Source: Enchytraeus crypticus (taxonomy: Eukaryota > Annelida > Clitellata > Enchytraeida > Enchytraeidae). From it: a stretch of DNA of 64,000 bases. The DNA is taken from contig CAJHZI010000261.1 in NCBI GenBank assembly GCA_905160935.1, positions 36,001 to 100,000 on the forward strand, read 5' to 3'. Both the position numbers and the translations under genes were made by a program. Positions within the stretch are counted from its first letter, which is position 1, and each line of letters begins with the position of its first letter. Positions 35,484 to 47,700 of this stretch are shown here, piece by piece. A model generated the notes under the pieces. That model was given only the letters and a program-made list of their open reading frames with translations, had not been told where the DNA came from and ran no database searches.

Positions 35484-35580
35484 CTTTTTGAGGATTAACA
35501 TTCATGAACTTTTCTATCATATAAAGGGCAAGATTGTCTTCGATTAGGAGTTTCCGTTTTTCGTTAATGTTTCTACTAAA
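35484..35580 (-). pseudogene. Second Cdk9-like fragment
   Basis: The minus strand reads NINEKRKLLIEDNLALYMIE then KFMNVNPQKD and a stop. It aligns with NEKLKPFVKDNLALDLL of the neighbouring Cdk9 pseudogene and with the same part of CDK9. Its place upstream of the other copy implies tandem duplicates, not one gene. Only about 32 codons are visible. Confidence 0.5.
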
Positions 35581-35599
35581 CAATATATTACCAATACCA

Positions 35600-37104
35600 C
35601 AGACGTAACCGCGCATACATACAAAATAAAGATAATGATACCAATTGAAATATGCTCAGTGTCAGTTACTTAATTAATGAAATGGGTGAATCTAAAATAT
35701 TCAGAGGCACCTACAATACTTGGCTCCACTGTACAGTTACCCTAAATTACTTTTTAGAGGCGACTAAACTCTTTCCGGCTACCACAGTCACTCAATTAAT
35801 CAATAGTTTACCCGTCTGTTGAGGTTAAACAATTGATTATCTCACTAGTGAATACGGCCATAACTAGAGCTCTTTACTCTCGCATTCTAACCCAGGCATG
35901 CTCTCGCGTTAACTGCCCAACAGCTATCGAAACACCCATTCAGACCGACCACGCATTGACCTGCGTCATAATTCCGCTAATGATTCCAAGGGTCCACAAA
36001 CCAACCATCTAAATGCTGAAACCGCGTGCAAACAAACAAATTAGTGCCAAGTGCACATCAACAAACCGATTATAACTGATTTTGTCAACACGCGCGAAAC
36101 GACGTTAAACTGGTTATACTTCCACAATAGTATCCATTATTGTTATATTTAACTTCTAACTAGACAGGAAAGGGAAGGAAATGAGAGGGAATTATTATGG
36201 TAAGCTATGCATTTCAGGTAAGAAAGATATAGACCACTAGGAGAGCACCAATGAAATAGGTGAGATAAGGAGAGGAAGAGACCGAGATAGCAAGTATATT
36301 ACACATTGTTAGACGCACACAGATGTTCCATTTAGACTGTTTAATATCAGCCTTCACATACAAAGATTACAAGCTTACGATATCAAAGGTAAACGATTTA
36401 TCAGTCTTAAACTAAATTATCAATTACCTTGAACCCCCCCCCCCCCAAGTAAATGCTCACTGATAGCCAGCGTGACCCGCAATCAGTCCTGATGAAAGCC
36501 TCAAACAACATTAATAATCTACACCGCCATAATAATAAATTAAAGCAGGACTATGAAAGTTAAGCCCTACAAAGTCGAAACCGCATTCAAAAACTATACA
36601 AATAGAGATTACGTTAAGAAAACTCCGTAAGATCTTTGACCCGACGAGTTCTAACTTACAAGAGTTGCATGTACTACTCGTGTCAATCCCTCGACTGCTA
36701 ATACATGACTGTTCTCCACGACAGCTAAAGGGTGACTTCCAGCTCCTAAAGCGTAACAGACTGTCGCTCCAGGTAATCACACTATCCCCGCCTATCATAG
36801 CCTCCACGGTTCATTGGTCACACGTGCATAGACTACTAACTACCCCATGGCTATCCCACTGACCACAGGAGTGTTCATCCGAAAGGCAGAACACTACATT
36901 ATGTTGTATATTCCCCGTATGTAGGCTTATCAGTTTTCGAAAATTTTAAAATAACATAGGCTAGTGAGCGCTTTTCTATCGCAAATGGTAGGTTTAATAA
37001 GGGGCTGATCCAGGGGAATGTGTTAAGGAAGGGGTTTATACCGTTCCTACAGTTCATTTCATCCTTTCGAGCTTTTTGGCATATCAACAAAATTTTGATA
37101 CTCC
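35600..37104. other. Gene-free stretch
   Basis: A poly-C run at about 36,437. The minus-strand frame at 36,511-36,807 resembles nothing I know and has no splice or start support. No exon seen. Confidence 0.4.
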
Positions 37105-37222
37105 ATTATTATATTGAAATTACGAATGGATAAAAGAAAGTCTATTCTTATCCCGAACCTGGTTAAACTGGGATTTAAGGAAAGATGATGATGACGATGA
37201 TGATGATTATTATATTGAAATT
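37105..37222 (+). mobile_element. Family C SINE with intact target-site duplication
   Basis: A 5'-truncated copy (TTATCCCGAACCTGGTTAAA, then GATGATGATGACGATGATGA) flanked by the 17-bp direct repeat ATTATTATATTGAAATT at 37,105-37,121 and 37,206-37,222. The exact duplication and 3' simple-repeat tail show LINE-type retroposition. Confidence 0.85.
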
Positions 37223-39027
37223 CCTTATTAAAGAACAAATAAAAATTGACTTTTGGAGGAGAGGAGCAGTCGTACAAGGCGAAATCACGTGTTTACTGGA
37301 GGGCAGGTGCCCACCGCCCTAAATCCATCCTTAGGTTCAATGGACAAAAGTAGGCCTAAATATAGGCCTACATTTTCCTGGACTCGACCTTAACAACTAA
37401 AGAGCACCACATCGACAAATGCTTTAGTTCCATCGGAAGAACTTTGTCTTCCTTAAAAAAGACTGTAATATTATTCTTATAGCTAAAATAAATATTGCTA
37501 TTGTAACGATTGTTCAATGTCGGCCCCATATTGTCGGCCTTTACGATAGAGGATTTTACGCTTTGTCTATTCGAAATTGTTGGACACGCATTGAACTTTG
37601 AAACACTTAAATCTGTTCAATCTGTTATATTCAGAATAATTTAGATTTGGATTTTTTCTGAATATTTTTCTGATTTAAGCTATCTTTATCTGACAACCTA
37701 TTTATATTGCCGGCTGCAACTGATGCAACATGAAAATGCAACGACTATTTTGCTTATAATCATGGAGAGGAAGGAGGAAATGGTCCTTAATCAAGTATCT
37801 ATGCTTCCAGACCCAGAGTGCGTATTATTAGGCCTTTGTTATATAGTCTTATTGCTACTTCAAGATTTAACAATTTTGTCAACTTAGCATCGTGCCATTT
37901 CATTTCATTTCCTCAGTTTTCATTTGATTTAGATGATAAATTGCATCATTAGCATATTTAGTTTTAATCCAGTTTACTTTTGTAATTTCAGCAATTGGAA
38001 CAGTTGGTATTTCTCATTCTTCTCTATTCACCGAGCACATAAGCGAGGTCTTTAGCATCGACGCCTCAAATCTTTGTGCTATTCAAAACACTTTGCCTAA
38101 ATCTTAGATGTTTGGATTCTGAACTTTTTAAAGAGATTTTAAGGCTACTATTTTGTGTAACTTAAATATTGATTAAATTTGTTGGCGGCATCAAATTAGG
38201 TAAAAAAAATTTATGTAGTTAAATTAGTTTAGCTAAGATATGTTATCAATTCAGAGTAATTTGAGGTTGGAAGTCTTCATCATCCATCATTAAGTTATTT
38301 ATTTATTTAGAATTAGAAATCAGGCAGCAAGGCCCACACAAAACACAGAAGACACACAACGCACCCAAAAAATCAGGCAAACACTAATAAAATCAGATAT
38401 AATAGTTCTAAAATGAAAAAATCACAACCTAAAACAATTAACTAGTGCACATCCACACTTACTAACACACTGATTATACACACATTTAGAGTTATATATA
38501 ATCGTATCAAAACTAGGAATGTTACATAAGTGCAACATAGTAGATTAACTATCCTGCCTTTTGAAACCAAACAATCGTTTGGCACATCAATTATAACATG
38601 AACGAAATTTACTTAAGGAACTGAGAAAAGAACTAAGTGTACTTAAAGAACGTTATTACCTAAGTCGTGAGAGTTTGCTTAATCAATCATCATCACTGAA
38701 TCAATCACTAAGTTGTAAGAGTATGTTAAATCAAGTTCTTCACACGTCGTGTAGTCATTAACAGGCTCAATAATATCATCATTGTACTATCAACTAGGTT
38801 ATCAATATATGCTCAATCTATTCAACATCATGAATCATTATAGCTACATTTTCGATTTATGCTCAATCAGTCATCATTTTAGAGTCATTTTATTAATTTA
38901 TATATCGATATATACTCCATCAAGTCATCATAATGAAGTCATAGACTGCCTCCATCAAATAAGGGTTGAATTTTTAACTAAGTTATCAATATATATACTC
39001 TATCAAAGCTCAAAGCATTACCATTAT

Positions 39028-39086
<59 letters not shown>

Positions 39087-39099
39087 TTATATATATATG

Positions 39100-39160
<61 letters not shown>

Positions 39161-40139
39161 GCCCTGTAGTCTCATATCCCAACATTTGACTTGAAGCACT
39201 CGATGTCAAGTTAATTCGAGTGTGTGCACTACAGAATTACAAATAGAGAATAATTGAATCGTGAATGTTTGCAATCGATCAATTATAACATGATATATTA
39301 AAACTTAACATTATGAACTTCTTTACTCGCTCTTTCACCTACGCTATCACATTATTTTGCTGAACCATTTACGAGCACTTACTTGATCAATCAAAAATTG
39401 CGACTCTCTCTCAAAGACTTCTTTTTCAGGCTCCTTTTAGATTTATTTTAGCGGATATTATTCTTCCTTTTTGACTGCATTAAATTTTGACTCTTTCTCT
39501 GTAACAGACAAGCTTCCTGCTTACGTTTAGATTTTTCTAAAATTTTCTGGTATCATTTTGTCAAGATAACTACATCCAATAGGCCTATAGTGTGTTGTAA
39601 ATTTAACATAATTCTTTTAAACAAGAATTGTTAATTCGACTAAATGTGCCATGATAATATTGGTTTTAGCGACTGATTTTGTACTAAAATTGATATTTTT
39701 ACATTTATATTAGGCCTATATAATTATTTTATTATCTATAATTTAAATTGTATAATTTATGTTTTATTTATTAAGGAATATCGTTGTAAAGCATGACAGT
39801 CTAATTTCATCCGCTCTCCGGAATATGTATAATTGTATTGGACAAATTTTTCAAAGGGGTATCGTTAGAGGGTCGAAGTTCCGAGGGGTCATTCTGGCTA
39901 TTTCGTGGGGGAGATAAAACTGGGGTTTAAGGCTTTAGTCAGGGAGGCCACAACGCTGCCAAGGGGGGGTCAAGCCATCACCCCGACCCCCAGCAATGAA
40001 TTAAAAAAATAAAAAACAATGCAATCCTGACCTGATATCAGGGTTGACTAGCTGAAATGCAGAAAAAACTCAGCATAATCAGCAATTTAAAAAAATTAAC
40101 AATCAATTAAACTTCAAAATTAGCATGAGCAGATCAGAA
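37223..40139. other. Gene-free stretch with LINE tail and (TA)n
   Basis: Bases 38,285-38,445 (minus) resemble the 3' UTR of the LINE at 40,140-42,300 (AAGGCCCACACAAAACACAG against AAAGCACACAAAAAACAGG). Bases 39,029-39,155 are two (TA)n blocks. The rest is unrecognised. Confidence 0.5.
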
Positions 40140-42300
40140 AATCCTAATATGAATCTTTATTCGCCACTTGGGCAACCAAAGCACACAAAAAACAGGAACA
40201 AGAAAACGCAAACGCGCAACAAACAAAAAAACTAAACAGTAAGAAAAACAACAGACTGCACCTCTAGAAGCATGCAACTATAACACCACTATCATCAATA
40301 TTGAAACCGCATAGGTAACATTTGACAAATTTCCAAATCTATAATTATTGGGATGATATGCCAATTTTTCCTTTCAAAATTTTTGAAAGTTAAGGTTTAT
40401 GATATCTCTGTAATTATTTTCAAAATGCAGAGCATTGGTATGGAAGTGAGCTGCTAGCTTGTCTAAGTCGCCCGTGGACAGTGTTGAACATATTAACCTT
40501 AGCATTATATTTTCAGACATATCCAGGGACGATAAGAAGGACATTACCTTTAATGCATATATGTGCAAAATTGATTTATACCCAGTATATAGCTGACAAT
40601 GTTTTATAATATTTTTGTCGAAGGTATTAAAAACTTTTTGAAAAGATTTAGTCCACGGACTATTTAGACTAGTTAACTCTATTTTATTAAGGGACAGAGC
40701 CTCCAATGCGTAAGTTAAACATGATAGAGCAATGGTCGATATTAGTTTCAGAATTACAGGCTTATTATTAGGTTCCTAATTTAGCCAATTTTGCATTTGC
40801 CGATCTATAATATTTAATTTTGGCAGCATCAAAACTACACTTAAATTTACAGGCATTCAAAAGATATATTCCTAAATACTTAATTTCGTCTGTCCAAGGA
40901 ACTAAGCTATCTATGAGATATAGTTTGCAACATTTATAATTGTATCTATTGCCAATACGTAATGACATGCATTTTTAACATTAATCTGCAGGTCTAACAA
41001 TTCTAGCTCAGTACTACAGATATCCAACGTAAGTTGCATTTCACAAAGAGACGGGCTTAACAACTATAGATCATCTGCGTACATAATTGCACTAACAGCG
41101 ATACCCTTAAAATAACAACCATATTTAGAGAATTTATCTAGCAAATCATTAACATAGAGAGAAAATAAAACTGGACTTAAGACTCCACCTTGCCGTATGT
41201 CAGCCAATATTCGGTAAGGCCTTGAGAGAACATTTTCCCATCTAACACAACTGTAGGAGATACTGTACCAGTAGAACAAAATATAAATCAAAACTGATGG
41301 GGCTCCTCTTTTCATTAATTTTAAGAAAGTACTGAATGAATAACTTTCTCAAAACCATTGCATATGTATAGACAACATACATTTATAGTTGAATTGTTTT
41401 CAGTATAATATTCTATTACTTTTCCCACAGTATATATTGCATGTTGACAGCCAGACTTGGGTTTGAAACCAAGGTGATTATAGCTTGTAATAAAAAACTT
41501 TGAGAAATTTAACATTAAGCAATGTTCGAATAATTTTGACATAATAGGACTTAATGAGATTCCTCTGAAAGTATCAATGGCTTGAGGACCGTGAGATTTT
41601 TCATTTTTGGAATGGGTATAGTGATACCCCTTCCTAAGTCTCGTGGTACATGACTAGATATTAGCATCGAGTTAAACAATTTTGCTAACAATAATAACAA
41701 CACTGGATGCGAGTAAGCGACATGTTCAGTAGTAATGTTATCAATGCCAGGAGACTTGCCTATTTTCATTTTCTTTAATGACAGTTCTATTAGTTGAACA
41801 GTTATGTCGTAGTTTGCGTTATGAGCACATCCCGAATAATTTCTCATTTTCTCTTTAAATTCTTGTAGCTTAATATTGCTAAAATTATCAGAGTTTGGGG
41901 AACATACACCCTCAAAATATTCTGCAAACTTTTCCCCAGCTAACTCTGGAGTTAGATTGTCTAACAAGTGGATTTTTGTGCCTGATTTACTGTTAACTTT
42001 GTTCTTCCAGGTCTTCCAGAAGGCAACATTATATTTTTAGACTAGTTCCTCATGCAAATTGTCCGATGCTACATACTTTGCCGCTTCTTTCTCTTGTTTG
42101 ATTGCAAGTTTATACAGCAACTTGTCCTTGGTTTTTTGTTCCATTAAATTACCATGTAAAGGCTTGCCAGCATCTAACCATACTTTATGAGAATTGCAAG
42201 AGCTTGATTTTAATAATGATAAATCACTGCTCCACCAGTGCTTCAGCGTGTTTTGTGGGATAGAAAATATACATTGCTCAGATGCTATCAGCATCTAATG
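40140..42300 (-). mobile_element. CR1/Jockey-group LINE, 5'-truncated
   Basis: Minus-strand frames in order: pre-RT linker (KTKDKLLYKLAIKQEKEAAK); ELAGEKFAEYFEGVC; KKMKIGKSPGIDNITTEHV; SHVPRDLGRGITIPIPKMK; HLGFKPKSGCQHAIY; RQGGVLSPVLFSLYVNDLLD; the catalytic IMYADDL; and a C-terminal part to about 40,374. The AT-rich 3' UTR runs to about 40,140. The endonuclease is missing and several frame breaks are present. About 2.1 kb. Confidence 0.85.
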
Positions 42301-42534
42301 TACAGTCTAGATCAGCTGTTTTGTTGTTTCTATGGTTAAGTGAAGTTACAACTTTGCTCGGTGAAATTGTAAAATGCTATTCAGTCGCTGACAATGCTTT
42401 GAGGCGCAGAAATGACAAATTTTTCTACTCGTGTATTCATGTACTGTAGTGTAATTCAACGACTAAAAGCAATATTGTTATCTTGTGCTATGGAAACAGA
42501 CGTTAAACTTAGTTTTACAGCTTTTCTCCTTCTT

Positions 42535-42800
42535 ATCGTTCTGCCAAGTGGCAGGTCCATGAAAAATATTCCTACTCGTATATTTTTCTTTAGGGTTCAT
42601 AAATAGCACTCCATCGATCAAATAGGCGTTCCTTTTACAAAAGGCTATGCCTTATCCACACCTTAATTTAGCCTATGGCTTGGGAATGATATGCCTTCTT
42701 AGTTGGTTTCCCATTATTTTCCTCAGTTCTTGCGAAGTCACCTCTTACGATACGTGCAATTTATGGTTGTTTTACTCTTCAGCGTCCCGGACACAACATT
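42535..42800 (-). mobile_element. Family B element, antisense, diverged
   Basis: The reversed hairpin (CTGCCAAGTGGCAG) lies at 42,541. Then come GATCAAATAGGCG, CTTAGTTGGTTTCCCATT and the reversed shared core (CACCTCTTACGATACGTGCA). Confidence 0.65.
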
Positions 42801-43340
42801 GGCTTTTCTTATATCTTTATCAATATGCTATTCATACTATGAACAGTTACACAGGTAATGTAATGTGAATAAGCAGCAGAACCTCTTCCTCTATGCCTAA
42901 CTGTTAAACTCTACCTATTTGAAATTCTGGAAGCCCAAAACCTGATATAGGGATTTGGATTGAGAGCACCTTTGACACCATTTCACTTGTGTCTATTACT
43001 TGTTTCATTTTTTTTTAAATCAATAAATTAGAAATGGGCGGACGAACCACCATTCTCTTCCATAGTCTTTTAAAACTGACATTTTCAGTAAAGCTTTAGA
43101 TCATTTAATAGCTGAAACTAGTACTGAAAGTCTTATGCTTACATGTAGGCCTACTCCTGTCTAGTATTCGCTAGAATCATTGCAGACAAGTGCATCTTTT
43201 ACCCGTTCGAGTGTTAGATAAGTGATATTCAAAAAACAATATCAGTCAGTTCACGCAATTCCTACTTCACTAGAACACGATGCGTGTTAGAGTACTACTT
43301 ATTGTATAGTTTTAATTAGCAATCAAAATGGTGTTTAATA
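42801..43340. other. Gene-free stretch
   Basis: Nothing recognised. Confidence 0.4.
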
Positions 43341-43344
43341 TGAA

Positions 43345-43556
43345 TAATAATAATAATAATAATAATAATATTAATAATAATAATAACACACATTACAGTG
43401 AAATGATCAACTATGTTGGTATCTATCACTTTTAATACCACATGTTAAATCCGTTAGGCAATTTTGTTCTTTTTCCGTGTTGCCAGTCCAGTGAATGTCC
43501 GAGATTTTACTCTCAGATCAGCGCGGCTGGGATTCGAACCCATGAGGGAATAACAC
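43345..43556 (-). mobile_element. Family E SINE with (AAT)n tail, antisense
   Basis: (AAT)n, then GTGAAATGATCAACTATGTT, CCAGTCCAGTGAATGTCCGA and GGGATTCGAACCC, the reverse of the family E body and B box. Full antisense match to 14,390-14,590. Confidence 0.75.
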
Positions 43557-44261
43557 GAATAAGATATTGATGAGCTAACTGTCTCTTATATTCGCAGGAT
43601 TTGTAAAACTTTATAATATAAAATTATAGTTGACAATATCAGTTCATTTGGCTTCTAATAATAAATTTAATTCTAAATATTTACAATAATTAATCTATGT
43701 ATAACATTTAATGTTTAATATGAAGAGAACTAAGTCAGTGGCATTTTGTTACGACAGCCAGACGAATCAAAGCTCTCCACGTCACAGCATGTCATCGAGC
43801 AGGAAACTGACGTTAAATTGGCTTTTGGGTTTTTTAATATCTTCAGCGTTTATACGACAATTTCTACTGAGTAAGCGAGAATTACTGACAATAATTTATT
43901 CTAGTTTAGTCAGAAGAATTACGATTAACATTATTTACATTGTTAATTAATCTTTAAAAGTTTTATTATTATCAAATTTGACACTTTATCGCATTACTTA
44001 GATTACTAATTAACTATTTACTCTATAATTTTAATTATGCTATTTATATTTAATTCTCTAGAATCTTTTCTAACTTGTGGAAGATTTTTAGAACCTCTGC
44101 AAACAAATTGGTTTAAAATGCTGTTTATTTGTCGCCAGCACTGAAATGTTGACAACTGATTCCTAATTTTACATGTTGTTGAAATTTCAATGTTGCTTAA
44201 TTTTAGCCGATCACACTGGCAAATATCATTTCGGTACATCTGCTTTCAAAACTTATGTACT

Positions 44262-44400
44262 CTATCTTTGGACTGATTTTCTGGATTTTGTATTTGCACC
44301 GTTTCTGGACTTTCTTTTTACTCGCCGTCTTGATTTTGTCTCAATAGTGCTCGATGTTGTCATTGATGGCTGTAGCACTCTAATTGTTGATATGTTATGG
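44262..44400 (+). mobile_element. CR1-type LINE 3' tail
   Basis: CTTTGGACTGATTTTCTGGA, GTGCTCGATGTTGTCATTG, TGTAGCACTCTAATTGTTG. 5'-truncated copy of the family at 47,980-48,985. Confidence 0.8.
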
Positions 44401-44754
44401 TAATAAGTGTTAGAGTTAACGTATTCAAATATCAGAACTGATTAAATATCGAAAGTATTTTTATATTTTGTTACGAGATCTCGCTAAAAATTGAAACTTT
44501 TAATACGAATGCAGAGTCCTTATCCAATCCGTTTGTAATTTGAAAGAAGAAAATTTGGCCTCACTTAATATATCTACTTATTTAATCTGACGGAATAACT
44601 ATAACCTATTATTATTTGACTTGAATAAAATACCCAATATATAGAATACAAGACGACATATATAGATTGGATAATCAGTGAAAAACAAGACGTCTTGAAG
44701 AGAAGCCGTTAAAGTTATTAAAAAAAGAAAGGCTACCCCACAACAGAGAGGTGC

Positions 44755-44779
44755 ATGAATATGATGGCTCGACGTTACG
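44755..44779 (+). CDS. Exon 1: start
   Basis: MNMMARRY, phase-1 donor TACG|GTAAGT. Chosen because it supplies an ATG and the right phase 350 bp before the hydrophobic exon. A different leader exon is possible. Confidence 0.5.
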
Positions 44780-47700
44780 GTAAGTTTTGCTGCGTAAGTT
44801 AAGCAAGTTAAGCCGACTGCTACGTTATATTAGTCATATATGTATAGTTAAAGTCATTTGTTTCTTGTTGAAGACATGGCCTCTTTGAGCAGACTATCCC
44901 AGTCCATGTCCTATCATTCTGTGAAATACTGACTCAAGAAAACAATGGGAAACAACATCGGGCAATGAGTTTTATAAAAAGTATATTCGTACCAACAGGC
45001 TGCTCTCAAGTAATCGCTCTATTTAACACACAGCTACCCTCATCTCTCTAAAAATCTTACTATGTAATATTTAAAATGATTTGTATAGCCTCCTTTAGGT
45101 ATTACTTGATACTTTGCTGTTTATTCTGCAGGTAAGCCTCTGATTATCATTTTGTTGAGTGTTTTGTGGATGGAGATCAGTCAGGTCTCATCCAGCTACG
45201 ACACAGGCAAACACTCAGGTGATAAATCTCGTGTATTATATTATGATTTGCGGTGTAGATATTAATTTGTCAGAAGCTAGTGTTCAGAACATTATGAAAG
45301 AATATTTAAGCAACAGTTGGTCCATTTTTCATTGACCCTGACCCGGCACAGGATTAGAAATTTTAAGATAAACGCTGCATATATTAGTCATATAGGTATT
45401 GTTGAAGTCATTGTTGCAGTCATTTGTTTGCTGTTAATTTGTTGAAATCGTGGCATCTTTGAGCAGACTATCCCAGAATATTTTCTATCAATCTGTGAAA
45501 TTGCAGATTCAAGAAAACAATGGAAAACAACATCGGGCAATGAGTGATAAAAATTTATAGAGCTTAAAGCTTATGTTAACTTCAGATTCCTCACTCGAAA
45601 GCGATGTCAGTGACGGGCGAGCCCAAAATTTGAACCCAACACATACTGTTCCGAGGTCAAAAATCTTGCCGACATCGCCACTGGCTCCAGCCATTGTGTG
45701 ATGCTCTGATGTGCCGTTTCTTAGGAAACTGGCGAGCATAGCGAAAGTGTTAATTTCTACAATTTTTAATTCACTCGTTATTTCACTAATTATAGTAAAT
45801 GTGTGACTCAGTTAATAATAATTTAAATATAATTATTATTAACTATTATTATCACATTCACAAAACAATAAACAATATATTAAATTTACACTAATCGACA
45901 TTATAGAATAATTAATTACGCCCTAACGACATCGCCAATGGCTATTAAATACCACTAAATTATTAAATATAGAATAATGAATTGCACGGTATTAAGTTTA
46001 AGTATAAACGATATAAGCTAGTTTAGTTGAGAAGAATCACCGCTATTTAAACGACATTTTAGAGTCAGTAAAGTTTAAAACAAGTTAGAATTTTTGTAGA
46101 ATTTGTGAAATCTTTTGAGAATAAAGAAAATAGTACTTACTAATTTACTTAATTGTCTAATTCAGAAGTGTTCAGCCTACCATTGACGCTGCCTCTATTG
46201 AGAGAAGATTATTTGCTGAATTCAACGACTGATGATCACATTGTGAGGTAAGTGAAAGGTAAAAGTCAGAGTAGATTACTTAGTAGAGAGTCAGACAATC
46301 TCGCGAAATTTTGAATAACCGATCCTTATTCACATGTTACGTGTATTATGTTGTGTTCGGGTGTGGTTGGACCACTGCAGAAAAGGGCAACCGCAAACAA
46401 TCTGATGCGTGTACGTAAGAGGCGACTAAAGGCAGGAGCTGAGGATGGCTAGAGGAACCCACCTCACCATGAAATAATTTCCCCCAGGATTAAATGGTAA
46501 TTCCATCTAACCGAGGAAGGCAAAGGGAAAGCACTTCAGAAACTATAATTTTCCCAAGCTATAGGCTACATACGGCATAGACTTTGTGAAGGGATTAACT
46601 TGTTGATCTAAGGAGTGCTCTTATGGCGCGAGAAAGCAGACTTTGAGTATGAATATGTACCTTGAAACTGCCACTTGGCAGTGCACTGTAGAAGAAGATT
46701 CACATGTAACTCTCGTGAGTACGAATCCCCGTGTTAGATGATCAGAGCGCTTATTTTTTCGTATAATCACAGGACTGGTAAATGGATAATTTATTTGGCC
46801 TAAGGTGCTTAAATATGAGAGGCTGATTGTGATTGATTATATAAGAAGATAGATAGGCGAATATAAAAATGTGATATAAGTGTAAATGATGTGAACTTTG
46901 TAATATAATAAATGAGGCTATTAGGAAGCCCCTAGTCTAATAATTAGTCTAATAATTAGTCTAATCATTAGTCTAACCATTAGTCTAATCATTCGTCTAA
47001 TCATTAGTCTAATCATTAGTCTCATCATTAATCTAATCATTAGTCTAATCATTAGTCTAATCATTCGTCTAATCATTAGTCTAATCATTAGTCTCATCAT
47101 TAATCTAATCATTAGTCTAATCATTAGTCTAATCATTCGTCTAATCATTAATCTAATCATTAGTCTAATCATTAGTCTAATCATTAGTCTAATCATTAGT
47201 CTATAATCATTAGTCTAATCATTAGTCTAATCATTAGTCTAATCATTAGTCTAGTCATTAGTCTAATCATTAGTGTAATCACTATTCTAATCATTAGTCT
47301 CATCATCTAATCATTAGTCTAATCATTAGTCTAATCATTAATCTAATCATTAGTCTAATCATTAATCTAATCATTAGTCTAATCATTAGTCTAATCATTA
47401 ATCTAATCATTAGTCTAATCATTAGTCTAATCATTAGTCTAATCATTAATCTAATCATTAGTCTAGTCATTAGTCTAGTCATTAGTTTAATTATTAGTTT
47501 AATTACTAGTCTAATCACTAATATTGTTTCATTTATCATTAGTCTTGCTTCAGTTACATGGAAATTGTTTTCAGAAGACTGGAGCCTTTAGCGTGAATTA
47601 TTTTTAGACTACCATTGAAATTGTTATAAATTGTACGGAAAATGAAAGAGATCAAACTATTCTATTGAAATTTAAAAAAAATAGCCCACATTTGATTTAT

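Noticed and set aside
36511-36807. Minus-strand gene of 98 residues
   Set aside because: No domain, no splice sites, no repeat relation, and composition like the surrounding non-coding DNA.
46921-47539. Met-Ile-Arg-Leu repeat proteins
   Set aside because: Translation of a 12-bp minisatellite.
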